The notes beneath the pieces were generated by a model. The model searched no databases. It was not told the origin of the DNA and was given only the letters and a program-made list of their open reading frames with translations. 64,000 bases of DNA from assembly GCA_036504215.1 (NCBI GenBank), contig DASXVO010000043.1:1-64000 (forward strand), in the 5' to 3' direction. How positions within the stretch are numbered: the stretch's first letter is position 1; each line of letters begins with the position of its first letter. Positions 37,401-45,057 of the stretch are shown one piece after another. The translations under genes and the position numbers were made by a program. This DNA is from Vicinamibacterales bacterium (GTDB lineage Bacteria; Acidobacteriota; Vicinamibacteria; Vicinamibacterales; Fen-181).

Positions 37401-39227
37401 GTCGTTCTCGTGACCGGCGGCGCTCGGGGCATTACCGGTCACCTCGCTGCGGCACTGGCGCCGTTCGGACCACGCCTGGTCCTGCTGGGCCGGACGCCAC
37501 TCGATCCTTCGGTCGACCACCGGACGTTGCTTGGCGGTGGCGGCGCGCCAGAGGAAGTTGCCAGGCGCCACGTCGACCGCATCCGGCCAGACGCGGCGGA
37601 GGAGCAACGGGCGCGAGCCGCGGCGCAACTGGTCACGGAATTCGACATTGTCCGGACGCTGGACACGCTGGCCAATGCCGGACTCGTTGCGGAGTATTGG
37701 TCGTGCGATGTGAGCCGCCCTGCTGACGTTGAGGCCGTCGTTGGACGAGCCGTTCAACGCTTTGGGCGCATCGACGGGATCGTGCACGGGGCCGGTGTCC
37801 TCCGCGACGCGCTGTTGGACTACATGACCGTCGCGGACTTCGCCGCGGTTGTGGCCGTCAAGGTCGGCGGCCTCGCGCGTCTGTTCCAGGCGGCGCAGCC
37901 ACACGGACTGCGGTTCGTCGTTGGCCTGTCGTCGCTGGCGGCCGTTACCGGCAACGCGGGACAGGCGAACTACGCCGCCGCGAGCCGGGCCATGGCCGGG
38001 CTAATCCGCGCGTGGTCTGGCGATGGCAGCCACCTTCGCGGCCAGACGCTCTGGTTGCCCCCAATCAAGGGACTGGGAATGGCGTCGGGTCGCGAGATCC
38101 GCGAACTGCTCGAGCGGAGGGGACTGGGAGACGCCTACGCCGGCGTCGACGAGGTGGGAACGGCGTTCGCGCACGAACTCGTCCTCGCCCAGGGAGCCCA
38201 CAGCGACGCCATCCTGGTGCGGATGCACCCGCCGGTTCGGACCGTGCGGTTCCAGGCCGACGCGCCGGCGGCCGATTCGGCCGCGACCGCCCCGGCGCCC
38301 GTCGAGTTCGATTCCGGGGAGTTCCCGCTCCTCGACCGCGTCGAGGTGCTCGACCGGACCCACGGCCTCCTGGTGGCCCGACGAACCTTCACGGCCGAGC
38401 GCGACGTGTGGCTCCAGGATCACCGACCGTTCAAGGAACTCGAGCAGCCGATCGTGTCGGCCATCATGCTCGTCGAGGCGGCGCTCGAGGCGGCACGCCT
38501 CCTCTACCCCCACCTGGACGTACTCGACGCAAGTGACGTGGACTTCCTCGAGATGCTGGCGTGTCGCCCGGGAGTTCCACTTGCTGCCGACCTGGTGTGC
38601 CGAAGCTCGCGCGGCGACCAGGGCAGCGTCGTGTGCGACGTGGCCCTGACGGCAGTCGACGACCCGACGCAGCCACCCCGGGCGGACCACGCCTTCAGGA
38701 GCTTTGGCTGCCGCGTTCGACTCGGGGCCGGCACCTGGCGAGCGCGCGCAGAGGCGCCATGGCTGGCACCGGGAACTTGCGACACGGAAGCCAAGGACCG
38801 CCGCGCGCTGCTGGGCAAGTACGAGACCAAGACCGGTCTCACGGGTCGGTACCGGGTCCTTCACGGATTCGATGGCACCGCTCCCGGTCTCACGGCCGGC
38901 CACACGCTCTATGCCGAGGAGGCGGACTTCGCCGGGCGGCGTGACAACCGCTACCAGTATTCGCCCTACCTGCTCGAGGCGATGCTGCAGGCCGCGCACT
39001 TCTACCCGCACATGCGCGACGAGAGCGACGAGCGCAAGGCCCTTCCCATGCGCATCGGACGGCTGAGGATCGGGCGCCGCGCGGTCGCTGGCGAGAATAT
39101 CCGCGTCGAAGGCCGCTGCACCGCCGACACCGAGGCCGGGATGCTCTGGGACCTGCGTGCCGTGGACCGGTCCGGCGAGGTGGTGCTCGAGGTGTCCGAG
39201 TTCCTCGCCAGGTGGTACACGTCGTGA
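31437..39227 (+). CDS. Single-module type I polyketide/fatty-acid synthase with tandem N-terminal NMO-like domains
   Basis: The protein is 2,596 residues. The domains in order are as follows. A diverged nitronate-monooxygenase-like barrel lies at about 1-330. A second, canonical NMO/PfaD-like flavin barrel lies at about 335-620, with GGHVG (His477), VMAGGIFDG and GADALQLGTAY. A ketosynthase lies at about 680-1130, with AACSTSL (Cys897), HATSTAQGD and GHTLGASG. An acyltransferase lies at about 1245-1560, with GHSLGE (Ser1336). A Gly-rich repeat linker lies at 1594-1625. An acyl carrier protein follows, with DLSIRSS (probable phosphopantetheine Ser1688). A ketoreductase lies at about 1985-2240, with VLVTGGARGITG. 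A C-terminal hot-dog dehydratase has DHRPF (His2329). With the NMO barrel acting as enoyl reductase, the set can fully reduce an acyl chain, as in Pfa-type polyunsaturated or glycolipid fatty-acid synthases. There is no thioesterase, so release needs another enzyme. It leads an operon with its own PPTase. Confidence 0.9.
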   Translation: MSSSIADLSFVWPASRLGGVAGLAAASGCGTILDCRTDDLHALAPALRGAGISDVLLDLRQWTASAAASTLHDAGVRNAWVDCGPLTSADDRSRVAAQFTDSGSDVAVVPVVCDLALLDCLFAERAWPVLALKGNEASGFVSGEAAHVLLAIAGRARRINQRDTRLVIWGGLATPDATAAFLSTGAQGVVFESVHWLTDAMELEPRLQHSLRSLRADSTRVVGANVGLHCRLFDKGNSRAVRALVQSIEGGADAAPNDARTALIQRITSASISPLVSTLGADELVPLGPEAAFAGAFVERFGSAAGDALTRFRDQVMALCSTASGRIIALSDGPVTREWGTTYPIVQGAMSWITDQPDFARQLADAGALPTIALGMRSRSDLERDFAQLAATLGDRPYAVNLIVLPENPVRDEQFAWIEATRPPFVVIAAGDPSFARRLGEKGLKVLYVASDEGLLRVALEAGVRYVILEGNEAGGHVGPQSLTTVAQTMHELKRRQPALFDGARLVMAGGIFDGPSAHRAILLGADALQLGTAYLATEEIVATGALSYLYQQQVCEARPGDTMVLGEPLGLRIRSLRSPKTERLAHLERHMGESAADERELRRGVEAEATGTLLIAARGVRSPGGQKLDEQVCRDEGQFMSGAAAGCIDEVRSLAALHRDIMAAPPENRQALAAPPVAHVGRDRSVATAPRRGERIAITAMAMANSLGNSLDDIWAGVVEGRSGVSSIPTCKWDHGSIYDPRPGTPGKTYSNVAAFLDLNIDRKDIGIPPQDFRTMAKSTRLTLWLARQVVTRAALLESGIPPERIGVMIAQNSGEAASTLADLTITMSAPLLARTVAETLGLTAEQTAEVERRLCADRLSVDDTTLLGRLNCTAGGFVCNQYGFMGPSYAVTAACSTSLVALYNAVHLIRAGAIDAALVGGGEEWLLPAHFIEFAAVGALAGISGRERPISKASRPFDLERDGMVLGEGGVMIVVERESVARRRGARIHAFVTGVGASNNNHGMVESSAATQQIAIRNAYADAAYAPDTVDLVECHATSTAQGDVEEVRALKSFFPSGRRTALASFKSQIGHTLGASGLTSLVRGVLAMERRTLPPSLNYETPDPAIDLEGWGFDVSGEARAWPESTDRPRRFEVNAFGFGGSNYVTLLEESAEDRGVVFVSGHDDEGQALLPADVSRHDLCGVLLVNAESPDITLRAAIADPDPAAREQALSRLRRPVEPAPPERLFVIARQGLYAADAAAAHAPLAFIYPGQGCQYVGMGRELASTFPVVREALERMAAVADFDLLDLLYNAGDEMLRNTRWQQPALFALQFALTEFFRSCGVEPAAVAGHSLGETTALAMGGAISWEDGFRLVNKRGECMERLSNSGIDGGSMIATDVPLAKLQEKLAARRSVVVSNDNSPRQIVLGGDTDEIADLQQELEREGSWVRRLRVSMAFHTPRSRVLVDEIEPFLNTLEIRPPRLPVLVNSTNGVYPDDPAQIRAIISAHLVSGVRWRENVERLGSEFGIRVFLELGPKDVLSNLVGDTLPHALTIPTALPNAEVATCRSALARVAALGHVRSAVTPLRLVVRHDAAPAAGTAGDGERERGGGDGRGRSGGDGKGRGGGDGRGQSGGDGRGQSGAGVPPAVSARTGGSHAAEDRPIVPPESPFVEDVIGLIMEATGYERHEISPDMDIRQDLSIRSSRLPVIMDAAERRFGIRIRLEELIEVRTVGDLAASLQKMVDRGGEPGAAPSEPLVIDPLRGKQGRPTDEDAAFPPRLPLRRYVWADTPLTLATPSPVTLAKGARVVILSWNAPSALAPQIGAWFSKRYRAQTDEVVLASGSLLSLSPEDVEAEVARRIPALGSAAGLVVLLDGLATLAADGSDVAPVLTATFAALKALLRSADREFCIVIDGGQLGAGAAASEGTLGVLLSAAHEYSSAVFRHATVEPTADIPAVLERCLDTSLPLVQLRFRRDEVLTQEARPEPLHAGSAERFPIRRGDVVLVTGGARGITGHLAAALAPFGPRLVLLGRTPLDPSVDHRTLLGGGGAPEEVARRHVDRIRPDAAEEQRARAAAQLVTEFDIVRTLDTLANAGLVAEYWSCDVSRPADVEAVVGRAVQRFGRIDGIVHGAGVLRDALLDYMTVADFAAVVAVKVGGLARLFQAAQPHGLRFVVGLSSLAAVTGNAGQANYAAASRAMAGLIRAWSGDGSHLRGQTLWLPPIKGLGMASGREIRELLERRGLGDAYAGVDEVGTAFAHELVLAQGAHSDAILVRMHPPVRTVRFQADAPAADSAATAPAPVEFDSGEFPLLDRVEVLDRTHGLLVARRTFTAERDVWLQDHRPFKELEQPIVSAIMLVEAALEAARLLYPHLDVLDASDVDFLEMLACRPGVPLAADLVCRSSRGDQGSVVCDVALTAVDDPTQPPRADHAFRSFGCRVRLGAGTWRARAEAPWLAPGTCDTEAKDRRALLGKYETKTGLTGRYRVLHGFDGTAPGLTAGHTLYAEEADFAGRRDNRYQYSPYLLEAMLQAAHFYPHMRDESDERKALPMRIGRLRIGRRAVAGENIRVEGRCTADTEAGMLWDLRAVDRSGEVVLEVSEFLARWYTS
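36216..36311 (+). repeat. Four tandem 24-bp repeats in the synthase linker
   Basis: Units start at 36216, 36240, 36264 and 36288 and encode eight-residue repeats close to GGDGRGQS, between the acyltransferase and the ACP. They keep frame, so unit gain or loss would only change linker length. A partial repeat (GGDGER) precedes them. Confidence 0.85.
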
Positions 39228-39234
39228 GTGGCGC

Positions 39235-39894
39235 GTGCCCGCCGTGACGGCCGGAGAACCCGTCGGAACGGTCGAGGAAGTTCGGCTGGACGGGGTTCGC
39301 GTGCTCGTCACGTCGGAGCCCCGAGGCGCACACGTTCACCAGGTCTTGCTCGCGCGCCTTCTGCAAGGTCTGCTCGGCGACGATTCGACGGCCGCAGACG
39401 AGGATGGGCTCACGGGACTGACGCTCGATCACGACCGATTGGGCCGGCCGACGCTGGTTCAGCGGCGAACTGGCGCGGAAGCGAATGTTGGCATCTCGTT
39501 CAGCCATGGCCTGCCGCGCTCCTGGGCGGCGGCGGCGCGCGGATACCGGGTCGGCATCGACGCGGCGGAGGAGGTTGACTTCACCGAGGCCTACCCGTAT
39601 CGTCGTGTCTTCACCGACCTGGAGTTGGAGAGGGTGTTGTCGCTCCACGGCGGCCGGTTGCCGTCGGCCGCGGCGTACCTGTGGGCCACCAAGGAGGCGG
39701 CGGTGAAGGCGCTCGGGCACGGCTTCCACTCGCTCGACTACAGGGAGGTCGAGGTCATCGCGCGCATCCCGGGCGGCGCCCTGCTGTCGGCCGTCTCGGT
39801 GCGGGGGCTGCTTGTCACCGCGTGGGCGCGCCGCGAACGATCGACCTGGCTTGCGGTCGCGGTTGCCGGCCCGGTGGTTCCGCAGAGCATCTGA
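39235..39894 (+). CDS. 4'-phosphopantetheinyl transferase
   Basis: The 219-residue protein has the PPTase hallmarks GIDAAEEVDF (Mg2+ site) and YLWATKEAAVKALGHGF (the W-x-x-K-E-A-x-x-K motif). Before these lies GANVGISFSH, which binds the coenzyme A moiety. It should activate the ACP of the adjacent synthase by moving phosphopantetheine from CoA to a serine, probably Ser1688. The GTG at 39235, 7 nt after the synthase stop, was chosen as start; a GTG at 39244 is possible. Its stop is 2 nt before the next gene. The tight linkage supports a dedicated role. Confidence 0.92.
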   Translation: MPAVTAGEPVGTVEEVRLDGVRVLVTSEPRGAHVHQVLLARLLQGLLGDDSTAADEDGLTGLTLDHDRLGRPTLVQRRTGAEANVGISFSHGLPRSWAAAARGYRVGIDAAEEVDFTEAYPYRRVFTDLELERVLSLHGGRLPSAAAYLWATKEAAVKALGHGFHSLDYREVEVIARIPGGALLSAVSVRGLLVTAWARRERSTWLAVAVAGPVVPQSI

Positions 39895-39896
39895 CG

Positions 39897-41024
39897 ATGC
39901 CACGTACCGAAATCAGGCCCGTTGGCACGGCCGCCGAGCTGAAGGCCTTCATCAACCTCGCCTGGGATCTGTACGCCGGCGACCCACTCTGGGTGCCGCC
40001 GATCAAGTCGGAGATCGCGGCGCTGCTCACGCCCGGGCGGCATCCCTTCTGGCGCTTCTCGCGGCGCGAACTCTTCCTGGCGTGGCGAGGCGGGCGGCCC
40101 ATCGGTCGCATCGCCGCCATCGTGGACGAGAACCATAATCGTCAGCACAACGAGCGGATGGGAATCTGGGGCTTCTTCGAGTGTCCGAACGACCTCGAGA
40201 CGGCCGCCGCGCTCTTCAGGGCCGCCGAGCAGTGGCTCACCGCCGAGGGCGCGGCCTTCGCACGCGGTCCGCTCAACCCGTCGATGAACTACGAGATTGG
40301 CGCGCTGATCCAGGGCTTCGACTCGCCGCCCGCGCTGATGATGACCTACAACCCGCCCTTCTACGCGGACCTCGCGCACCTGTGCGGCTATCGCAAGGAG
40401 AAGGACCTGGTCTCGTACGTGGTCGGGCGCGACGTGCCGATGCCGCCGTGGGCCGTCGATCTCGCGAAGCGGATCGCCGACCGGGGAGAGTTCGCGATCA
40501 TCACGGCGGACCGCCGCCATTTCACGTCGCAGTTGCACCTGCTGAACCAGATCTACAACGAGTGCTGGAGCAAGAACTGGGGCTTCGTGCCGATGACCGA
40601 CGAGGAGATCGACGAGTCCGCGAAGCTCGCCAAGCACTTTGCGGACCTCGACCTTGCGTTCGGTGTCCGCCACGGTGACACCCCAGTCGGCGTGTGCCTG
40701 CTGCTGCCCGACCTCAATCCGCTGCTGCGGCGGTTCAACGGCAAGCTGGGCATTCGGGCGCTGGCCCAGTACTTCCGCTACCGTTCGGAAGTGACGGGGC
40801 TGCGCGGCCTCATCTTCGGGGTGAAGGAAGAGTACCGCCAGATGGGGCTCCCATTCTTCGTCCTGAACCACCTGCTCCACGTGCTCGAAGGCAAGCCTCA
40901 GTACCGCACGATCGAGCTGGGCTGGGATCTCGAGGACAACGACGCCATCAACTTCCTCTACGAGGAGGGAGGGCTTCGCGTTCAGAAGCGCTGGCGTCTC
41001 TTCCGCAAGGACTTGCGCGCGTAG
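39897..41024 (+). CDS. GNAT-like acyltransferase family protein
   Basis: The 375-residue protein has the pattern of a bacterial family of paired GNAT-fold domains. The N-terminal part has LYAGDPLWVPPIKSEIAALLTP and GRIAAIVDENHN. The middle has FARGPLNPSMNYEIGALIQGFDSPP. The C-terminal GNAT fold has LIFGVKEEYRQMGLPFFVLNHLL and IELGWDLEDNDAINFLYEEGGLR. The last motifs match the CoA-binding and C-terminal strands of N-acyltransferases. In this operon it may transfer or release the chain made by the synthase onto an amine or hydroxyl acceptor, replacing the missing thioesterase. That is inference. It starts 2 nt after the PPTase stop. Confidence 0.8.
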   Translation: MPRTEIRPVGTAAELKAFINLAWDLYAGDPLWVPPIKSEIAALLTPGRHPFWRFSRRELFLAWRGGRPIGRIAAIVDENHNRQHNERMGIWGFFECPNDLETAAALFRAAEQWLTAEGAAFARGPLNPSMNYEIGALIQGFDSPPALMMTYNPPFYADLAHLCGYRKEKDLVSYVVGRDVPMPPWAVDLAKRIADRGEFAIITADRRHFTSQLHLLNQIYNECWSKNWGFVPMTDEEIDESAKLAKHFADLDLAFGVRHGDTPVGVCLLLPDLNPLLRRFNGKLGIRALAQYFRYRSEVTGLRGLIFGVKEEYRQMGLPFFVLNHLLHVLEGKPQYRTIELGWDLEDNDAINFLYEEGGLRVQKRWRLFRKDLRA

Positions 41025-41054
41025 GGTGCGCGAGCCAGGCGAGGCCACGACCCG

Positions 41055-42602
41055 ATGAAGATCCTCCTGCTGAACCCCAGATGTCCGCAGACCTACTGGA
41101 CGTTCGATCGTGTGCTGCGGATGACCGGCCGGAAGGCCACCGAGGCGCCCCTGAGCCTGATCACGGTGGCCGCGATCCTTCCGCAGACCTGGGATTACAC
41201 CCTGGTCGACCTCGCGATCCGCACGGTCTCTGCCGAGGAATGGGCCGCGGCCGACGTCGTCATGATTTCGGGGATGGCTGTGCAGTCAACGGGGATGCTG
41301 ACGGCCGTCGCTGAGGCGAAGACCCGCGGCAAACTCGTCGTCGTCGGCGGCCCCCTTGCGTTCCATGCGCCGGAAGAGTTCCTCCGCGCCGGCGCCGACA
41401 TCGTCGTGAAGGGCGAACTGGAGCCGGTCGCGGCCGACCTGGTGGCGGCGATCGAGCGCCGAGATTCCGGCGTCGTCCTGCAGACTGTTGGCAGGGCCGA
41501 CATGTGTACGTCACCGGTTCCCCGATTCGACCTGCTGCAGTTCGACGACTATCTGGACGTGGGTGTCCAGTTCTCGCGCGGATGTCCGTTCAGGTGCGAA
41601 TTCTGCGACGTGACGACGATGTTCGGGCACGACTTCCGGACCAAGCCGCCGGCGCACATCCTCGAAGAACTGCAGGTCCTCTACGACATGGGGTGGCGTC
41701 GGCACGTGTTCTTCGTGGACGACAACCTGATCGGTCTGCCCGGGAGAGCGAAGGACCTGCTGCGTGCCCTGATTCCGTGGATGGAGCAACGCGGGTACCC
41801 GTTCGACTTCACCACACAGGTATCGGTCAACCTGGCCCGCGACGAGGAACTGCTGGACCTGATGGTCAGGGCGGGATTCACGCGCGTCTTCGTCGGAATC
41901 GAGAGCACCGACATCGAGTCGCTCAAGATGAGCGGGAAGCACCAGAACGTGATGATCGACCTCGACCATGCCTGTGATGTCATCACCAGGGCCGGCCTGC
42001 AGATCATCGCCGGATGCATCGTGGGATTCGATCACGAGAAGGCGGGAGCCGACGATCGGCTCATCGACTTCGCCATCCGAAACCAGATTCCGGAGATGTT
42101 CGTGACGCAGCTCCAGGTCGGGCCCGGCACGGACTTGTGGAAACGCCTGGAGAAGGAAGGGCGTCTGCTGCCGATGGCGTTCAGCGACGACATCGGGAGC
42201 CAGACCGGCGCCGTCAACTTCGTGCCCACGCGTCCCCCGGAGGAGATCGCGCGCGAGTTCGTGCGGATCTACGATGTGCTGTACGAACCGCGTGCCTTCA
42301 TCGAGCGGACCTACCATCACTTCGCGAAGATGCGCCCCAGGCCCATCAAGAAGGGCTTCTTCATGCCCACCGTGGGCGAAGTGCGGGCCGTGGCCATCGC
42401 CGGGTTCAGGCAGCTCGTCCTGAGCCCCTGCCGCTGGACGTTCCTCAAGATGTTCGTGAAGGCGGTCGTAACGTTCCCGGGTCGCCTGCCGTACTACCTG
42501 ACGTCCTGCGTGACGGCCGAACACTACTTCGAATACCGTCGGACGATCCGCCGACAGCAGAACGCCGTGGTGGGCCGGCACGGCGAGGCGGCACCGGACT
42601 GA
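41055..42602 (+). CDS. B12-binding radical SAM enzyme with DUF4070-like C-terminus
   Basis: The 515-residue protein starts with a cobalamin-binding Rossmann domain (MKILLLNPRCPQTYWTFDRV, VVVGGPLAFHAPEEFL, GELEP). A radical SAM barrel follows with cluster motif SRGCPFRCEFCDV, DDNLIG and GFDHEK. A C-terminal domain of about 130 residues resembles DUF4070 (YHHFAKMRPRPIKKGFF). Close families include hopanoid C-2 methylase HpnP, and acidobacterial lipid enzymes that build membrane-spanning fatty acids are also radical SAM proteins. As the last gene of the synthase operon, it probably methylates or cross-links the acyl product at an unactivated carbon; the exact reaction is not known. Confidence 0.9.
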   Translation: MKILLLNPRCPQTYWTFDRVLRMTGRKATEAPLSLITVAAILPQTWDYTLVDLAIRTVSAEEWAAADVVMISGMAVQSTGMLTAVAEAKTRGKLVVVGGPLAFHAPEEFLRAGADIVVKGELEPVAADLVAAIERRDSGVVLQTVGRADMCTSPVPRFDLLQFDDYLDVGVQFSRGCPFRCEFCDVTTMFGHDFRTKPPAHILEELQVLYDMGWRRHVFFVDDNLIGLPGRAKDLLRALIPWMEQRGYPFDFTTQVSVNLARDEELLDLMVRAGFTRVFVGIESTDIESLKMSGKHQNVMIDLDHACDVITRAGLQIIAGCIVGFDHEKAGADDRLIDFAIRNQIPEMFVTQLQVGPGTDLWKRLEKEGRLLPMAFSDDIGSQTGAVNFVPTRPPEEIAREFVRIYDVLYEPRAFIERTYHHFAKMRPRPIKKGFFMPTVGEVRAVAIAGFRQLVLSPCRWTFLKMFVKAVVTFPGRLPYYLTSCVTAEHYFEYRRTIRRQQNAVVGRHGEAAPD

Positions 42603-42605
42603 GGT

Positions 42606-43385
42606 TCAGGGCCGAGGGTGCCCGATGAGATAGGTGAGATGGTGACCGACGCCGGTGCGCACCTTCCCGATGTCCCACGCGTAGTCCGGCGCGTCCACGC
42701 GGCTGACCAGCAGGCGAAGCGCATCGGGATCGTAGGTCCTGAGGCCCGACACGATACCGTCCCAGGGGATCAGGAGGACGGGGATCGGGAGGAGATAGAC
42801 CCAGAAAAAGACCTTCAGGGTGAACGGGCGGATCGCCCACGGCGCCGTGAGCCAGCAGAACAGCGGCGAGAGCAGCGCAGAGACGTACCACACCACGCTG
42901 CGGTCCGTGTACTCGAAGGCACCGATACCCACGCGGTTGGTCGCGGCGTCCTGCAGGATCCGGCATGCCGCGTCTGGCTCGAAATGGTGGAACGCCGTGA
43001 AGATGGTCCGAAATGCGCCGTCAGCCGACGGCGCCGAGGCCGCGTCCACCGGTTCCTCGATGAACCGCACGTCACCATCCGAACTCCGGGCGGCGTTCCT
43101 GAAGACGTCGAGGTCCGGGTACTTGTCGCTCAGGACGACCCTCACTGGATACTGATGGTGCTCGGCGAGCAGGCGCTGGAGCCGGACGAGTTGACCGGCA
43201 CCGCCGGAACACAGATCGAGAATCACCCTTGCGTCCGAGGCGCGAAGCGCATCGGCAAGTTGGGGGAGTATCGGCCGGAAGACGTCGAACACAACGGCGA
43301 AGAACCCGGTGCAGGCCGTGAGGATCTGCCGCCAGGTCTGCGGATACCACTCGAGGTCGTTGAACTCGAATCCCTGTCTCCGCAT
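42606..43385 (-). CDS. Class I SAM methyltransferase-like membrane-associated protein
   Basis: The 259-residue protein has a Rossmann methyltransferase motif I ARVILDLCSGGAGQLVRLQ. Motif II is RVVLSDKYPDLDVFR, and the motif IV region is IFTAFHHFEPDAACRILQDA. A hydrophobic stretch follows (ALLSPLFCWLTAPWAIRPFTLKVFFWVYLLPIPVLLIPW) that could dip into the membrane. Substrates are probably lipids or quinone-like compounds. The ATG at 43385 was chosen because AGGGAC precedes it and the upstream extension lacks family similarity. It converges with the radical SAM gene, only 3 nt apart, and is a possible tailoring partner of that operon. Confidence 0.75.
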   Translation of the reverse strand: MRRQGFEFNDLEWYPQTWRQILTACTGFFAVVFDVFRPILPQLADALRASDARVILDLCSGGAGQLVRLQRLLAEHHQYPVRVVLSDKYPDLDVFRNAARSSDGDVRFIEEPVDAASAPSADGAFRTIFTAFHHFEPDAACRILQDAATNRVGIGAFEYTDRSVVWYVSALLSPLFCWLTAPWAIRPFTLKVFFWVYLLPIPVLLIPWDGIVSGLRTYDPDALRLLVSRVDAPDYAWDIGKVRTGVGHHLTYLIGHPRP

Positions 43386-43422
43386 GAAGTCCCTCTGCCC
43401 TGTCCGTGCTCGGTGACCCTGT

Positions 43423-44310
43423 CTACTCGAAGACGTCCTCGAGCCGGCGCGGCCAATCGTCGTGCAGCAGGCGGGACAGCGCCCGGTCGGCAAGCCGGCG
43501 GCCGCCCGTCTGGCATCGGGCGCAGTAGTTCGCCTCGTTCTCGGCGTAGACAATCCGCTGCACCGGCGCGCCGCACGCGGGACACGGCCTGCCGAATCGC
43601 CCGTGCACGGCCATGGCATCGCGGAATGCGGTCACCTTCTCGGGGAAGCCGTCCTTCGTCTCGTCGCGAAGGCGCTGGATCCACTCCCGCAGCACGCGCC
43701 GGACCGCGAGATGGAGGCGCTCGACATCGCCGTCGGCGAGGTTGCGCGTCAACTGCATCGGCGACAGGCGGGCGGCGTGGAGGATCTCGTCCGAGTAGGC
43801 ATTGCCGATCCCGCTGAACAGGCGCGGGTCGGTCAGCGCGCGCTTCAGCGTGTGGTTCTCCGCGCGAAGAGCCGTGCGAAAGCTGTCGAGCGACGTCTCG
43901 AACACGTCGAGGCCGCCCCGGTCCAATCCGCGCAAGGCGTCAGCGCCCCGGACGACGAACAGCGATGCCCGTCGCTTGCTGCCGGCCTCGGTCAGCGTCA
44001 GCGTCCCGGTGCTGAACTGGAACGCCACCAGACCCTTTCGTCCGCCCGCTCTCGTCCCCACTGGCTTCCAGTGGAGGCGCCCCGCAATCATCAGGTGGAG
44101 CACGAGGTGGAGGTCCGCCTCGAGCGAGATCACAATTCGCTTGCCCAGCAGCCTGATGCCGGTCACCGTGCGCCCATCGACCTGTTCGAGCGGTGGATCG
44201 ACCGAGCGAAGGAGAAAGGGCGTATGGAGGCGGACGCTCTCCAGCCGGGCGCCGACGACGCGGCGTTCGAGCGCCTCGACATAAACGACGAGGTCAGGAA
44301 GCTCCGGCAC
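43423..44310 (-). CDS. Formamidopyrimidine/endonuclease VIII-family DNA glycosylase
   Basis: The 295-residue protein starts MPELPDLVVYVEAL; the PE(L)P N-terminus is the catalytic proline and glutamate of Fpg/Nei enzymes. It then has the H2TH region (RLFSGIGNAYSDEILHAARLSP) and a C-terminal zinc finger with CPACG and CARCQTGGR. Such enzymes excise oxidised bases in base-excision repair. PELPD rather than PEGP favours Fpg-like or the small actinobacterial-type Nei2 group; I leave the symbol open. The GTG at 44310 is placed 6 nt after TAGGAT (44317-44322), and no ribosome binding site is evident. Confidence 0.9.
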   Translation of the reverse strand: MPELPDLVVYVEALERRVVGARLESVRLHTPFLLRSVDPPLEQVDGRTVTGIRLLGKRIVISLEADLHLVLHLMIAGRLHWKPVGTRAGGRKGLVAFQFSTGTLTLTEAGSKRRASLFVVRGADALRGLDRGGLDVFETSLDSFRTALRAENHTLKRALTDPRLFSGIGNAYSDEILHAARLSPMQLTRNLADGDVERLHLAVRRVLREWIQRLRDETKDGFPEKVTAFRDAMAVHGRFGRPCPACGAPVQRIVYAENEANYCARCQTGGRRLADRALSRLLHDDWPRRLEDVFE

Positions 44311-44316
44311 GGCTCG

Positions 44317-44322
44317 ATCCTA
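44317..44322 (-). promoter_or_regulatory. TANNNT -10 six bases before the glycosylase start
   Basis: On the minus strand, TAGGAT is followed by six bases and then the GTG start. A transcript would begin at or next to the start codon, that is, leaderless. Confidence 0.45.
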
Positions 44323-44360
44323 CATCCATCGCGCAATCTGCGGCATACGACAGGCCCGCC

Positions 44361-44960
44361 CTACGCTCTCGATCCGACGATCCGTTGGTAGTCCTCGGGC
44401 GTGTCGATGTCGTCGAACGCGCCGGGGTCGTCGCACTCCACGTCAGCCGCCGCGTCGGCGTGGCGCGCGATGACGGGACGTGCGCCGAGTTCGAGGTCGG
44501 CCGCCAGCAGTTCAGGAAACAACATCGAACTGAACAGCACCGGGTGCCCGTGTCGACCCGCCCGCGCCGGCCGAACGATCGGCGATTGGATCTCGCGCCA
44601 CACCTCCATGATCCGGCGCACGGTCTCGGCGCGGACGAGCGGTTGGTCCACCGGCATCACCAGCACAGCATCTGCACCGCGTGGCTCGAGCCACCGCAAG
44701 GCCGTGACGAGCGATGACAGCTGCCCGCGCGATGGGTCCTGGTTCTGGACGAGGTGGAGGCGCAAGCCGTCGGCTATTGCCGCGCCGCGAATCATGTCGG
44801 CGTGGTGTCCGATAACGGCCACTACCTCGTCCGTGCCGGCCGCATCGAACGTCGCGACGAGGCGCGCCAAGGCTGTCGTGCCATCAGGCATCGGCAGGAG
44901 CGCCTTCGCTCGTCCCATTCGCGACGACGCGCCCGCAGCGAGGATAACCGCGGCAATCAC
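44361..44960 (-). CDS. MobA/MocA-like nucleotidyltransferase
   Basis: The 199-residue protein has LAAGASSRMGRAKALLPM, the nucleotide-binding signature of molybdenum-cofactor cytidylyl/guanylyltransferases. It also has VMPVDQPLV (metal-binding aspartate), HPVLFSSMLFPELL and DIDTPEDYQ. These features best fit MocA-type CTP:molybdopterin cytidylyltransferases, which prepare the cofactor of xanthine-oxidase-like enzymes. MobA or a sugar-nucleotide role cannot be ruled out. moaE and moaD are in the same window but 13 kb away. The GTG at 44960 lies 6 nt after TAGAAT (44967-44972). Confidence 0.85.
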   Translation of the reverse strand: MIAAVILAAGASSRMGRAKALLPMPDGTTALARLVATFDAAGTDEVVAVIGHHADMIRGAAIADGLRLHLVQNQDPSRGQLSSLVTALRWLEPRGADAVLVMPVDQPLVRAETVRRIMEVWREIQSPIVRPARAGRHGHPVLFSSMLFPELLAADLELGARPVIARHADAAADVECDDPGAFDDIDTPEDYQRIVGSRA

Positions 44961-44966
44961 GGCTCC

Positions 44967-44972
44967 ATTCTA
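44967..44972 (-). promoter_or_regulatory. TANNNT -10 six bases before the nucleotidyltransferase start
   Basis: On the minus strand TAGAAT is followed by GGAGCC and GTG. GGAG could act as a weak Shine-Dalgarno but is too close to the -10 to be in the transcript as a normal leader. Confidence 0.45.
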
Positions 44973-44980
44973 CCGTCCAT

Positions 44981-45053
44981 TTCTTTCATCCTTCCTCGCT
45001 TTCCTCCTTCCTCCTTCCTCCTTCATCCTTCCTCCTTCATCCTTCATCCTTCA
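44981..45053. repeat. Heptanucleotide tract (CCTTCAT/CCTTCCT)n in a divergent promoter
   Basis: About ten imperfect 7-bp units of the type TCCTTCC or TCCTTCA fill the space between the divergent -10 boxes at 44967-44972 and 45058-45063. They therefore occupy both -35 regions. Slipped-strand mutation would change promoter spacing. Confidence 0.8.
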
Positions 45054-45057
45054 ATGA

